From Helicoverpa zea (taxonomy: Eukaryota; Arthropoda; Insecta; Lepidoptera; Noctuidae), in NCBI RefSeq assembly GCF_022581195.2, contig NC_061472.1:7254001-7318000 (forward strand): a DNA stretch of 64,000 nucleotides. Reading direction: 5' to 3'. Below the pieces are notes generated by a model. It was not told the DNA's origin, did not search any database, and saw nothing but the letters and a program-made list of their open reading frames with translations. Both the position numbers and the translations under genes were made by a program. The first letter of the stretch is position 1; every line of letters begins with the position of its first letter. Below, one piece after another: positions 30,788 through 40,881 of the stretch.

Positions 30788-31502
30788 ATGCTAAGGGTAA
30801 TTTCTTTTATTGATTTCAATTAAATCTGTGCTCAATTTGTGATCTTCACTTAAAGTTGTACAGACTTAGGTGTGATCTCGTTTAGTTGCAACTTGTTTAT
30901 TTGTAACGAGAATTAGACCTTGTGGGCTTTCAGGACTTTCGAAAGATATTTCGAAATTGTAGTGGATTACTGTAACGTCTGTTCTCATTTTCCAGGTAGC
31001 GTTGGTTCTGTGTGTCTTCCCGGCTGTGTTCGGTATCATAGTGAGGGATCCCCCGCCGTCGCCGAACGACTACAAGTATTCCTACAATGTTCAGGACCCG
31101 ACTACTGGGGACAGTAAGAGCCAGCACGAGGTGAGGCAAGGCGATGTCGTCACTGGAGCTTACACGGTGCTGGGGCCCGACGGGACCAAGAGGACGGTGG
31201 AGTACACAGCCGACGCGAAGCACGGGTACAAGGCAGTGCTGCGGGAGGACCGACCCGCGCCCATAGTGCCGCAGCCGCCTATTCCGTACCACCACTACTA
31301 CCCTGTAAACCCTGTTCAGCATCATACACCTAGTCCCCGAACATACACAGTTCGCGCGCAAGTGTTACACAGTGCTCCTCCGAACGACTACGCAGAGGAA
31401 CAAGAACAGCCAACGTTATACTTCACCCGCTCCAACGAGGTTGAGCCCAGACTGGACTTTGATGGTCACTACTTTCTACCGGCTACAACAAGCAAGTATT
31501 AG
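30788..31502 (+). CDS. Divergent RR-2 cuticular protein with acidic tail (exons 30788-30796, 30996-31502)
   Basis: 171 residues. The signal peptide starts MLR and continues after a phase-0 intron (GTAATT donor at 30797, TCCAG acceptor) as VALVLCVFPAVFG. The RR domain follows almost at once (about 28-90: [53 protein letters not shown]). The usual NGFNAVV is KHGYKAV here. The tail has none of the AAPVA repeats of the other members; it is rich in Pro, His and Tyr, then acidic (YAEEQEQ), ending FLPATTSKY. It is likely a secreted chitin-binding cuticle protein of a different subgroup from the rest of the cluster. AATAAA lies at 31689-31694. Confidence 0.93.
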
Positions 31503-33179
31503 ACTAGACTGATAAATTATGTGATTCTTATCCTGAACTTGTGATATTAGGTAAGATAATTGTTTAAAATGGGGTCTGTAAAATATGCTGTGAATAAGGT
31601 ACCTAATTAGAGATATTAAGATTGATGTACATTAAGTGTAAACTCGTACCAAGTGATTGTTTTGTGCAACTGTTCGGTCCGAAAGGTAAATAAAAAACAT
31701 GAGCGGCCGCTTGAGATTAATAGAAATAAAAGGTAAAGCAAGGCTGAATGCGTACTTAGACCGATATTTTTTTTCTTAAACCGGCGGCGGTGTAGCGTAA
31801 ACAGTGCGTTTTATTTAACCTTAATCCTTCCTTCCAAACGTATGGGAATTCAATGACTCATTAAACACTGTTACATATTATAAGTGGACTATTAAACAGT
31901 ATAGTTCCGGGGTAAATCAGTTCACCGGATCAGCTGGTTCAAGGCCAGGCGAGGGAAGTGGGTCGGCCGGCGAGAGGCGCGGCCTTACACGCTCGGGCCT
32001 TAAAACCAGCGATTATTTGAGCGAAGCGTAGCGACAGCGCGATTTTAACGCAACCGTATCTAATGAGACGCGTGCCTGATGTGTTCCGAACACTTTAACA
32101 TAATGGCCGTTAAAGACAGACTTGTTCTTTTATTTTGCTATCCCCCACTAACATTTGGAGGTTGTGCAATCTGATGTGTTGACCGTGGCAATTTGACAAA
32201 GGCTGGCCATGTGAACATGACTTATTGTTTTTCATCATTGATGTGATGTGATTACTATCAACATATTAAAGAAATCATAACAAAATTGATAGTGCCAATG
32301 AGCTAGTTAATTTTATTAATTTGCCACGATAAGTCCTATGCATGTTTATTGTGACGTTTTTTTCCGAGATGTAATGTATCAAATGGATGAATAAAGAGGG
32401 TGAGACAGACTAAAGAAAAACTGAATAGACCATCTGAAAGAGGAATCATGAATTCTGTAAAGGGTGTTTATATGTGTATGAGGACTGACATAGAGGGATG
32501 GAAGTAGAAAACTTATTGCGCCGAACCTCAAATAAATTCAAGAAAATCATAATTGACAACAAGCTAATCATTGACTAATGCATAAATCCTCGTCACACAT
32601 TTGCTATTGTCACAGACTATTGTAAATTCAAAAGAAAACTTCTGATTCTATCTATAGGTAATTAGGTACTAATATTATAAGACAGGTAAATCAGTCTACG
32701 TGAGTGTATGACGTTGTACCTAAGTGGTAATTTCTAGAATCTAGAAATAAAGAAAATAGATCTGCTGAACTTATGGTCTTTCTATTTTATTGTCCGATTT
32801 TATCGTATACCCTTAATTTTTACTAGCTTTTGCCAGCGGTTTCACTCGCATCCCGTGGGAACTACTTCCCGTACCGGGATAAAAAGTATAGTAGTAAAAG
32901 TATGTAGAGTAAGCCTATAGCCTTCCTCGATAAACGGGCTATCTAACACTGAAAGAAATTTCCAAATCGGACCAGTAGTTCCTGATATTAGCGCGTTCAA
33001 ACAAACAAACAAACAAACTCTTCAGCTTTATAATATTAGTATAGATGAATACACGTGCCCTAGAGATTTATGCACTTAAAAATATAAAAGTACTAGCGAC
33101 CCGCTCCGGCTTCGCACGAGATAACAGTATTTATTTATTTTACAACCTTAAAAGAAATTGGCAGTCTGACCATGTACCC
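31503..33179. other. 3' UTR and repeat-bearing intergenic DNA
   Basis: Polyadenylation signal at 31689-31694. Holds a dispersed repeat at about 32822-33045 (separate entry) and the start of a related one at about 33092 (ACTAGCGACCCGCTCCGGCT). No gene. Confidence 0.6.
32822..33045 (+). repeat. Dispersed lepidopteran repeat
   Basis: Contains CTACTTCCCGTACCGGGATA, CTTCCTCGATAAACGGGCTA and ACCAGTAGTTCCTGA, then an (ACAA)n microsatellite and TTATAATATTAGTATAGAT. This is a degenerate block of a kind common in moth genomes. The class is not certain from sequence alone. Confidence 0.55.
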
Positions 33180-33665
33180 TAACGTCGAGTCCTAACATCG
33201 TCGATCCCACAGTGCTTAAAGACAAAAGTCTTCAATCAGTGCGTCCTACCTGTCATGACTTACGGAGCCGAAACGTGGACACTGACGGTACGGCTGGTCC
33301 ACAAGTTCAAAGTCGCTCAGCGGGCTATGGAAAGAGCTATGCTCGGCGTTTCTCTGAGGGATCGCATCAGAAATGAGGTAATCCGTCAGAGAACCAAGGT
33401 CGTCGACATAGCCTACCGAATCAGCAAGCTGAAGTGGCAGTGGGCTGGCCATATTAGCCGAAGAACCGATAACCGTTGGGGTAAACGAGTTCTAGAGTGG
33501 AGACCACGCCTCGGCAAACGTAGTGTAGGACGTCCTCAGGCACGGTGGAGTGATGACTTGCGCAAGACGGCTGGCAGGAGCTGGATGCGAGAAGCCGAAA
33601 AAAGATCTCAGTGGCGTGTACTTGGAGAGGCCTATGTCCAGCAGTGGACTGCGATAGGCTGATGA
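33180..33665 (+). pseudogene. 5'-truncated RTE-type LINE (C-terminal reverse transcriptase fragment)
   Basis: Reads in sense orientation VMTYGAETWTLTVRLVHKFK, RAMLGVSLRDRIRNEVIR and GRPQARWSDDLRKTAG up to a stop. This is the extreme C-terminus of RTE-clade endonuclease-reverse transcriptase, and it ends in the GATGATGA tail. A 13-bp target duplication, TGACCATGTACCC, flanks it (33167-33179 and 33666-33678). The fragment is 486 bp long and lacks all catalytic domains. It is about 95% identical by eye to the copy at 42364-42823. Confidence 0.92.
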
Positions 33666-33678
33666 TGACCATGTACCC

Positions 33679-34639
33679 ATGTGCGTAAGCGCGGGAACTA
33701 ATTTGTATTGTTCAAAAACTAGTTCTATTAGAGAAATTAAATAATCATTACGCTTATACTTTGTTGACGATAAAGGACAATGCTATTCTTTGTATGGAAG
33801 TTGGGCTCAAGAGTTGCCCACAGTAACTGCATAGTGTATTATGTTCCATAGGCTTATAATAGGTCCCAGACCGAAATATTTCGAAATCTATCCCAGGAGT
33901 GCTGAGAAAAACTGGTTTGACTCTTATTCAATACTACGAAAAATATGCTTACGAACTCTTAACTATTCCACTTTTATTACCTTAATTGAAATGCATTATA
34001 ATATTAATCGACAAATACGAGGTATTGAACGAGATTTTTTTTTACCGACTTCAAAGAGTTTCTCAGTTCGTTTGTATTCTTTTTACGTAAGTACGTGCAT
34101 AACTCCGTCGTTTACCAACCGATTTAAACAATCATTTTATTGTTTAAAAGGATTTACTTTCCAAAATAGTTCCAGGGTCCAGGGTCTGGTGATAGAAACC
34201 TTAAAACATTATGGAACTCTCGGAAATTGTAAGCACATATCGAATAAAAACTTGTCAATCGGGTATATGTCTCCGACACCACAAAACTGTGGAGGTTAAG
34301 ACCTGACCTGACGATGGAGACGACAGTGAGACGAGGGAACTCCTCAACGGTATCTATTTACTACCTCGTGTTTGAGCTTATTTTATTCGTCTTGATAAGA
34401 TTTTTCCATTGCCATTAAGGATATTAATTGCATGACGCTACTCGAACTTAGGACTGATTGTGGTAGATAGAGACTGAAAAGCAAGAGAAACAACAATTAC
34501 CTTTAAACGTCTATTTCTGTTTTTTTTTTTTTTTTTTTTTATCCTGTTAACAGTGAAACCACTATCTATCTGATATATATATCTCTATCTATCAAGAAAA
34601 GAGGTTGTTAGGTTTGTGGCTGCTTAAAATGGCTTGCTA
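33679..34639. other. Intergenic with a dispersed repeat
   Basis: About 34035-34310 resembles a common lepidopteran repeat (TACCGACTTCAAAGAGTTTC, AACTCCGTCGTTTACCAACC). Related ends occur at about 38070-38105 (inverted) and 41500-41830. A poly(T) run lies at 34521-34540. No gene. Confidence 0.5.
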
Positions 34640-36535
34640 ACAATGGCTGGCTAACATTAGAACTGGTTTTTCTCGGGACCTCTGGGACCGATTTCAAAAA
34701 TATTTGGATTCCGTCTTAAGAGTGAAGTAAAAAACCTATTTTAATCATTCCCACTACTGGGCAAATGGCTTGGGCTTCATAAACTGACTGTTCAAGTTGG
34801 ACATTAGAACCGGGTTTTCTCGGGACCTCTGGGACCGATTTCAAAAATATTTGGATTCCGTCTTAAGAGTGAAGTAAAGAACCTATTCTAACCATTCCCA
34901 CTACTGGGCAAATGGCTTGGGCTTTATAAAGTGACTGTTCAAGTTTAACATTTGAACCAGTTTTTCTCGGGACTTCTGGGACCGATTTCCAAAATATTTG
35001 GATTTCGTGATAACAGTGAAGTAAAGAACCTATTCTAACCATTCCCACTACTGGGCAAATGGCTTGGGCTTTATAAAGTGACTGTTCAAGTTTAACATTT
35101 GAACCGGTTTTTCTCGGGACCTCTGGGACCGATTTCAAAAATATTTGGATTCCGTCTTAAGAGTGAAGTAAAGAACCTATTCTAACCATTCCCACTACTG
35201 GGCAAATGGCTTGGACTTTATAAAGTGACTGATCAAGTTTAACATTTGAACCGGTTTTTCTCGGGACCTCTGGGACCGATTTCCAAAATATTTGGATTTC
35301 GTGACAACAGTGAAGTAAAGAACCTATTCTAACCATTCCCACTACTGGGCAAATGGCTTGGGCTTTATAAAGTGACTGTTCAAGTTTAACATTTGAACCG
35401 GTTTTTCTCGGGACCTCTGGGACCGATTTCAAAAATATTTGGATTCCGTCTTAAGAGTGAAGTAAAGAACCTATTCTAACCATTCCCACTACTGGGCAAA
35501 TGGCTTGAACTTTATAAAGTGACTGATCAAGTTTAACATTTGAACCGGTTTTTCTCGGGACTTCTGGGACCGATTTCCAAAATATTTGGATTTCGTGACA
35601 ACAGTGAAGTAAAGAACCTATTCTAACCATTCCCACTACTGGGCAAATGGCTTGGGCTTTATAAAGTGACTGTTCAAGTTTAACATTTGAACCGGTTTTT
35701 CTCGGGACCTCTGGGACCGATTTCCAAAATATTTGGATTTCGTGTTAACAGTGCAGCAAAGAACCTATTTCGACCACTTTCACTACTGGGCAAATGGCTC
35801 AGGCTTTGTTAAGTGACTATCTATGGAGAATATTTGAACCGGTTTTTCTCGGGACCTCTGGGACCGACTTCAAAAATATTTGGATTTCGTGTTCAGAGTG
35901 CACTATGGAACCTATTTTAACAATTTCCACTACTGGGCAAATGGCTTGGGCTTCATAAACTGACTGTTCAAGTTGGACATTAGAACCGGGTTTTCTCGGG
36001 ACCTCTGGGACCGATTTCAAAAATATTTGGATTCCGTCTTAAGAGTGAAGTAAAGAACCTATTCTAACCATTCCCACTACTGGGCAAATGGCTTGGGCGT
36101 TATAAAGTGACTGTTCAAGTTTAACATTTGAACCGGTTTTTCTCGGGACCTCTGGGACCGATTTCAAAAATATTTGGATTCCGTCTTAAGAGTGAAGTAA
36201 AGAACCTATTCTAACCATTCCCACTACTGGGCAAATGGCTTGGACTTTATAAAGTGACTGATCAAGTTTAACATTTGAACCGGTTTTTCTCGGGACCTCT
36301 GGGACCGATTTCAAAAATATTTGGATTTCGTGTTAACAGTGCAGTAAAGAACGAATTTCCACCACTTTCACTACTGGGCAAATGGCTCAGGCTTTGTTAA
36401 GTGACTATCTATGGAGACCATTTGAACCGGTTTTTCTCGGGACCTCTGGGACCGATTTCAAAAATATTTGGATTTTGTGTTCAGAGTGCACTATGGAACC
36501 AGCTGAAACTACTCCCACTGCTGGGCAAACTTTGA
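34640..36535. repeat. 147-bp tandem satellite, 13 copies, with higher-order structure
   Basis: The anchor CGGGACCTCTGGGACCGA (twice CGGGACTTC) starts at 34674 and recurs every 147 bases exactly up to 36438, thirteen times, with no length change. Monomers fall into types by the segment after GATT: A has TTCCGTCTTAAGAGTG; B has TTTCGTGAYAACAGTG; C has TTTCGTGTTAACAGTGCAG; D has GTGTTCAGAGTGCACTATGG. A and B alternate from 34821 to 35556, making 294-bp dimers. C-D blocks recur at 35703-35850 and 36291-36438. Because 147 is a multiple of 3, a minus-strand frame stays open for long stretches; I treat that as a by-product. Confidence 0.95.
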
Positions 36536-37300
36536 GCCCACACCCTGGCATTGTCCTTTAAATTAAGTTGTATAAAAGTAGGTAGAGACTATAACATTTT
36601 ATGGAGCATTTCTGTGTAATGTAACGTTTACGAAAGGTACAATACAGACAAAAGCTCAGTTTCCAAAGCATGTGTAGTTCGTAAAGGGAAGATACACTAG
36701 AACATATCATAGAGCGGCTCGTTGTTCTGTTACAAGTAAATGTTGTAGTCCATACTCACCTTTATAGTGCTTATTATTAACTTGCTATGTGTAGGAGGTC
36801 TTATTGCAAATGCGAGTTTCAAGGTCTTTAACAAAGACAAGACAAACAATGTTATCGTCACATCTGTAAAACCTACGTCGTGTGCCATGTGTTTCTTTGC
36901 GGACAGACTTTCGTTAACTGTTTGAAGATCATGGGCATATGAAAACTTTGTATGTGTGTAGGTTCTAGATTACAAGAAAATAAATTTGGCACTACGAATA
37001 AAAAACTTTTACTCACAAAGATAAATTTTTATGTTTCCATATAACAAAAGTACACTCTGATGTTAAAGAGCACGGTTCGAGCCCAGGTGCAGTCATATGC
37101 TGCATGCTATCAGTACCGGAAATGTGTTTAAAGAAAGTGCTGGTTGCACAGATTTTAGAACAGAAAGCTCTTTTTATGGTCATGATCCAGAAAATCCTAC
37201 GATACAGCAACAATACAGATACTTCAACACGAATACTAGTACTATTCCATCATGTCACCATGATGAACAAAAACAAATTTTAACACTAAATAAAAAAGAT
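36536..37300. other. Intergenic, downstream of the COX5B paralogue
   Basis: No gene. The segment from about 37160 (ATGGTCATGATCCAGAAAA) is repeated at about 37505, showing that the downstream flank of the COX5B last exon was duplicated together with the exon, as a unit of roughly 330 bp. Confidence 0.6.
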
Positions 37301-37434
37301 CTAAAGTGGCGCAACAGGGCATAGCTCGAACCAGTACCCGCAGCCGCATCGCTTGGGACAGCCGAGGTGCAACCACATGTACTCCACGTGGTTGTCGTGA
37401 GGACTACAACTGCATCCCATGAACGGTATCAGTC
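37301..37434 (-). pseudogene. Second, shortened copy of the COX5B terminal exon
   Basis: Encodes the same last 39 residues as the exon at 37592-37767 (MGCSCSPHDNHVEYMWLH..., ending CPVAPL and stop). The start of the exon is rearranged: LIP is followed directly by FMG, so about seven residues are missing. A possible acceptor (TTTGAAG|GA at 37435) would join exon 1 in the right phase (G|GA). It could therefore be an alternative last exon rather than a dead one. The pyrimidine tract just before it is weak. It keeps all four cysteine ligands. Confidence 0.6.
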
Positions 37435-37591
37435 CTTCAAATGAGTTTAGCGAAATAATGACTACACATATCTTAAAAAGAAACACAAAAGAAAGCTTTT
37501 CAAATGGTCATGATCCAGAAAACCCTACAATACTACAGTTACTCGGACTAAGGAATATCAGAAACAAACTTTAATTCTACAAGAATAAGGT

Positions 37592-38673
37592 CTAAAGTGG
37601 CGCGACAGGGCATAGCTCGAACCAGTACCCGCAGCCGCATCGCTTGGGACAGCCGAGATGTAACCACATGTACTCCACGTGGTTGTCGTGAGGGCTGCAG
37701 CTGCATCCCATGAGGCGGCGGTTGTACGCGCTGGGGATTAGGTTCGGACGCTCCCTTGTGCCTGGACCTAGATGAATAGACAAAGATTTGACTCATGAAG
37801 AACGTCTCAAACACTCGATATTAATGAGAGATGTTTGTAATTGAGTAAATTTTATGCACAGTGCTGGGCATCGGATTTTAATGAGGACTGAAGACTCTAC
37901 TGTGTCAAAAAAACTCTACTGTGTAAAAAAAAAAAAAAAATTACCAAAACTTCGTGGAAGAAGCTATGTTACTGTCGCGAAACTAGGCAAACATTGTTAT
38001 CAGTTATAGGGTATAACATATTCAGTGATTAGGTATAAGTTATACCTAATCACAGTTTCGCATTTGGTATGAGAACCTCCTCCTTTTTTTTGAAGTCGGT
38101 TGTAAATGGATCACTAAATGATCGTCTGTAACCTCAACTCAACAAAAACTTATCCCGAAATGATGAAATCCCGTCATTCAAACTTTGTCAGCATTAAAGT
38201 CGTGGTGGCCTAGTGGGTAAAGAACCCACCTCTCGAGTATAAGGGTGTGGGTTCGATTCCAGTTCAGGCAAGTATCAATGCAACTTTTCTAAGTTTGTAT
38301 GTACTTTCTAAGTATATCTTGGACACCAATGGCTGATAAAAAGGTGAAGGAGAATATTTTGAGGAAACCTGGACAACATAGTCTGAAATCACCAACCCGC
38401 ATTAAGAAAGCGTGGTGATTAATGCGCAATCCTTCTCCGTGTGGGAGGAGGCCTGTGCCCAGCAGTGGGACGATAAAAAGGCTGTAACAGTAACAGCATT
38501 AAAATGTCACCTTTCTTAATAGCCATGATGCGGAAAGGATCGCAGTCTCCCGCCAGATGTGCGAGCAGTTCTCTCTTCTCCAGGCCGGTGACGTGGTCCA
38601 GTGGATCATGCATGCCCGCGTACATACGCGACCCGGCTGAACGAAGGTGTTTCATCCATCTCGACCACCACAT
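37592..38673 (-). CDS. COX5B: Cytochrome c oxidase subunit 5B paralogue, two exons (38673-38511, 37767-37592)
   Basis: 112 residues from 163+176 nt. The first 19 (MWWSRWMKHLRSAGSRMYA) are basic and look like a mitochondrial presequence. They are followed by MHDPLDHVTGLEKRELLAHL, the N-terminal signature of mature COX5B, then GTRERPNLIPSAYNRRLMG and the zinc-binding region CSC...KRCGCGYWF. The family is a nuclear-encoded peripheral subunit of respiratory complex IV on the matrix side, with a structural zinc held by four cysteines, all present here. The junction is AAAG|GTGACA and ATCTAG|GTCCAGG, rebuilding a Gly codon. The sequence is divergent from what I expect of the housekeeping insect protein (for example SCSPHDNHVEYMW), so I infer a paralogue, perhaps tissue-restricted. 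A SINE sits in the intron close to the donor. Confidence 0.85.
38199..38493 (+). mobile_element. tRNA-derived SINE in the COX5B intron
   Basis: The head has GTGGCCTAGTGGGTAAAG and the B box GGTTCGATTCC. The tail has GGAGGCCTGTGCCCAGCAG and TGGGACGATAAAAAGGCTG, ending in GTAACA repeats. The 10-bp target duplication CAGCATTAAA flanks it (38189-38198 and 38494-38503). The insertion lies 17 bases inside the COX5B intron from the 5' splice site, antisense to the gene. Confidence 0.9.
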
Positions 38674-39961
38674 TGCGACTCTGTAGAATTGGACTGTATT
38701 ATAAAGTCACGTTTAAAAGCTATATTATCACTACATAGTATAAAAAAGTCACTTTTTCTGTCTCTAAATCCCTATGTCCCCTTGTACGCTTAAATCTTCA
38801 ATACTACGCAACCAATTTTCATGCAGTTTTTTATCAGGTAGAGTGTTTCAAGAGGAAGGTTTATGTGTATAATGACATCCATTAAATAGTGGGGAAATAC
38901 TGTTAAGTATCCCGTGCGAAACTGGGTCGCTAGTTATGATTATAAAGTTGGAGTTCGTTTTTGTTTGAATACAATAAGCTCAGGAACTGCTGGTCTGATT
39001 TGAAATATATTGTTAGATAGCATATGGGACGGGGAAGGCTATGAGTTACTTCTCATCTAGGCACGCGAAGTATTTCTAGCTCATTAGTTCATTAATAAGA
39101 AAACACAGTGGAAGAGCGACTTTTCGGAAAATTTATAATTACTCACAATGAAAATAGCTTGAGGCTTGAGAAAACCTTTTATTGTCTCTCAGAGGTACGG
39201 ATTCACGAAATGATTAGAATGACTGGTGATATGGACATTGGACAAGCAAGACAATAAAATATAAATATCATGACAGTAAACTAAGAGCAATTAGTACCGT
39301 GAATTGTAAGACGACGGATGTGAATCTTACCAGTTAGATTTAATAGTTTTGCGTGAAGCTCTTATAAATAAAAACACGGACAAACACAGTATTCCTTCGA
39401 TGCCAAAATCAGCCCCGTTTCCTGAGTGTCAATAATATGACAACGTCACAATTTCTAATTGAATGAGATTTGAAATAAGAACTCATTTAGGTATATGGGT
39501 TAAACTTTTAAATTCAAACCTTCATGTTAAGTTCCCATTGTATTTTCCAGTATTTTCCCTGATTGCATTTTATCTTCTAATTCATGAATAAAATGTAGCT
39601 TCAATTTAAGATTTATTTAATTGTAAACCATGCGTACACATACAGAACTTTTGACATATGAAGACACGAACACTAAAATTGCAGTCACATGACCCAGTTC
39701 GCTAAAACCAAAATAAGTTACATCAACAAATACGCGTTGTAACAAGGACGCGCCCAAAAAGTCGACCAGCATTACAATGCAAGTGATCTTTGTGCCACAG
39801 ATCAATCATAGCCCACTTGCTCTTATTAACATATTATACGACTCAATTCGGTAGACATTTGCTTCGTAAGATTATAATTGAATTATGAAACCTCTGACAG
39901 CGACCGGTTTATATCTTACCAAGCCAGTGTCGCATGTAATGCAATGCTGAGACAGCTCTGA
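38674..39961. other. Intergenic with a degenerate dispersed repeat
   Basis: About 38735-38940 resembles a repeat widespread in moths (CTACGCAACCAATTTTCATG, GTTTCAAGAGGAAGGTTTAT, ending CTGGGTCGCTAGTTA). The rest is AT-rich, with no gene. Confidence 0.5.
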
Positions 39962-39969
39962 TATAAAAA
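39962..39969 (+). promoter_or_regulatory. TATA box of the cuticle gene at 40041
   Basis: TATAAAAA, 72-79 bases before the start codon. Confidence 0.8.
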
Positions 39970-40040
39970 CTCGAAGAGATACAATTACAGCACATTCAAC
40001 TTGAGTTCTCCTCATAGTGAAGTCACTCACATCTCTTAAA

Positions 40041-40797
40041 ATGGCTTTCAAGGTAGGAAGGGAGTCATGCTATATTAGTTAAATTAAAAGTGACATGAAT
40101 TTAAAATCATTACGGGTTGAGTTTGAGAGGTTTGCAGAAAATTTGCGAAGTAAAATTAGTGGGAGTCTAAATTGGTGCAATCGTTTTAGCTACCGAGTCA
40201 TTTTCTAGTCAGTTAGCTAATAATAATCTTTTATTTTCTTTCCAGCTGGTAGTCCTGGTCTGCGCTTTCGCCGCCGCTAACGCGGGCATCATTGCCCCTG
40301 CGGCCTACACGGCTCACCCCGCTCCCGTCGCCTACGCTGCTGCCCCCGCGGCGCACGTAGTGCACGCTGCCCCCGTGGCATACGCCGCCCCCGTCGCCAA
40401 GGTGGTGGAGGAGTACAACGCGCACCCCCAGTACAGCTTCGCGTACGACGTGCAGGACGGTCTCACCGGCGACTCCAAGAGCCAGCACGAGAGCCGCGAC
40501 GGTGACGTCGTGCAGGGCTCCTACTCCGTGGTCGACCCCGACGGCACCAAGCGCACCGTGGACTACACCGCTGACCCGCACAACGGTTTCAACGCCGTCG
40601 TGCGCAAGGAGGCTATCGGACACGTCGCTAAGGTCGTCGCCCCTGTTGCCAAGGTGGCCGCCCCCGTTGCGTACCACGCCGCCCCCGTAGTGCACGCTGC
40701 CCCCGTCGCATACCACGCTGCCCCGGTGGTGCACGCTGCCGCCCCCGTCTACCACCCTGCCCCCGTTGCCTACTCCGCCCCTGTCTACCACCACTGA
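40041..40797 (+). CDS. RR-2 cuticular protein (exons 40041-40052, 40246-40797)
   Basis: 187 residues. MAFK is encoded by exon 1, then a phase-0 intron (GTAGGA, TTCCAG), then the rest of the signal peptide ([14 protein letters not shown]). An Ala/Pro/Tyr-rich arm with [12 protein letters not shown] repeats leads to the RR-2 domain at about residues 63-125 ([50 protein letters not shown]). A second AAPV/HAAPV repeat arm ends in APVYHH. It is a secreted chitin-binding protein of rigid cuticle. From about 40328 to 40650 the DNA is almost identical to the gene at 53793 (see findings). AATAAA lies at 40876-40881. The long minus-strand frame over this gene is a shadow of its biased codons. Confidence 0.96.
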
Positions 40798-40881
40798 AAG
40801 TGAAACCTAGTCATCATAGTCATGCCTTAAACTGAAGATTATTTATTTATTACATAAGACTTGTGTTCATGAACAAATAAA

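Noticed and set aside
32822..33045. Helitron call for the degenerate blocks ending in CTAGT-like sequence
   Set aside because: I could not define a TC start, a 3' hairpin and a CTRR end together, so the class is left open.
33841..34299. 152-residue frame
   Set aside because: Half of it lies in a dispersed repeat; AT-rich composition with no family signature.
34640..36535. CRISPR-like array
   Set aside because: The repeats are directly adjoining 147-bp monomers with no unique spacers, in a eukaryotic genome.
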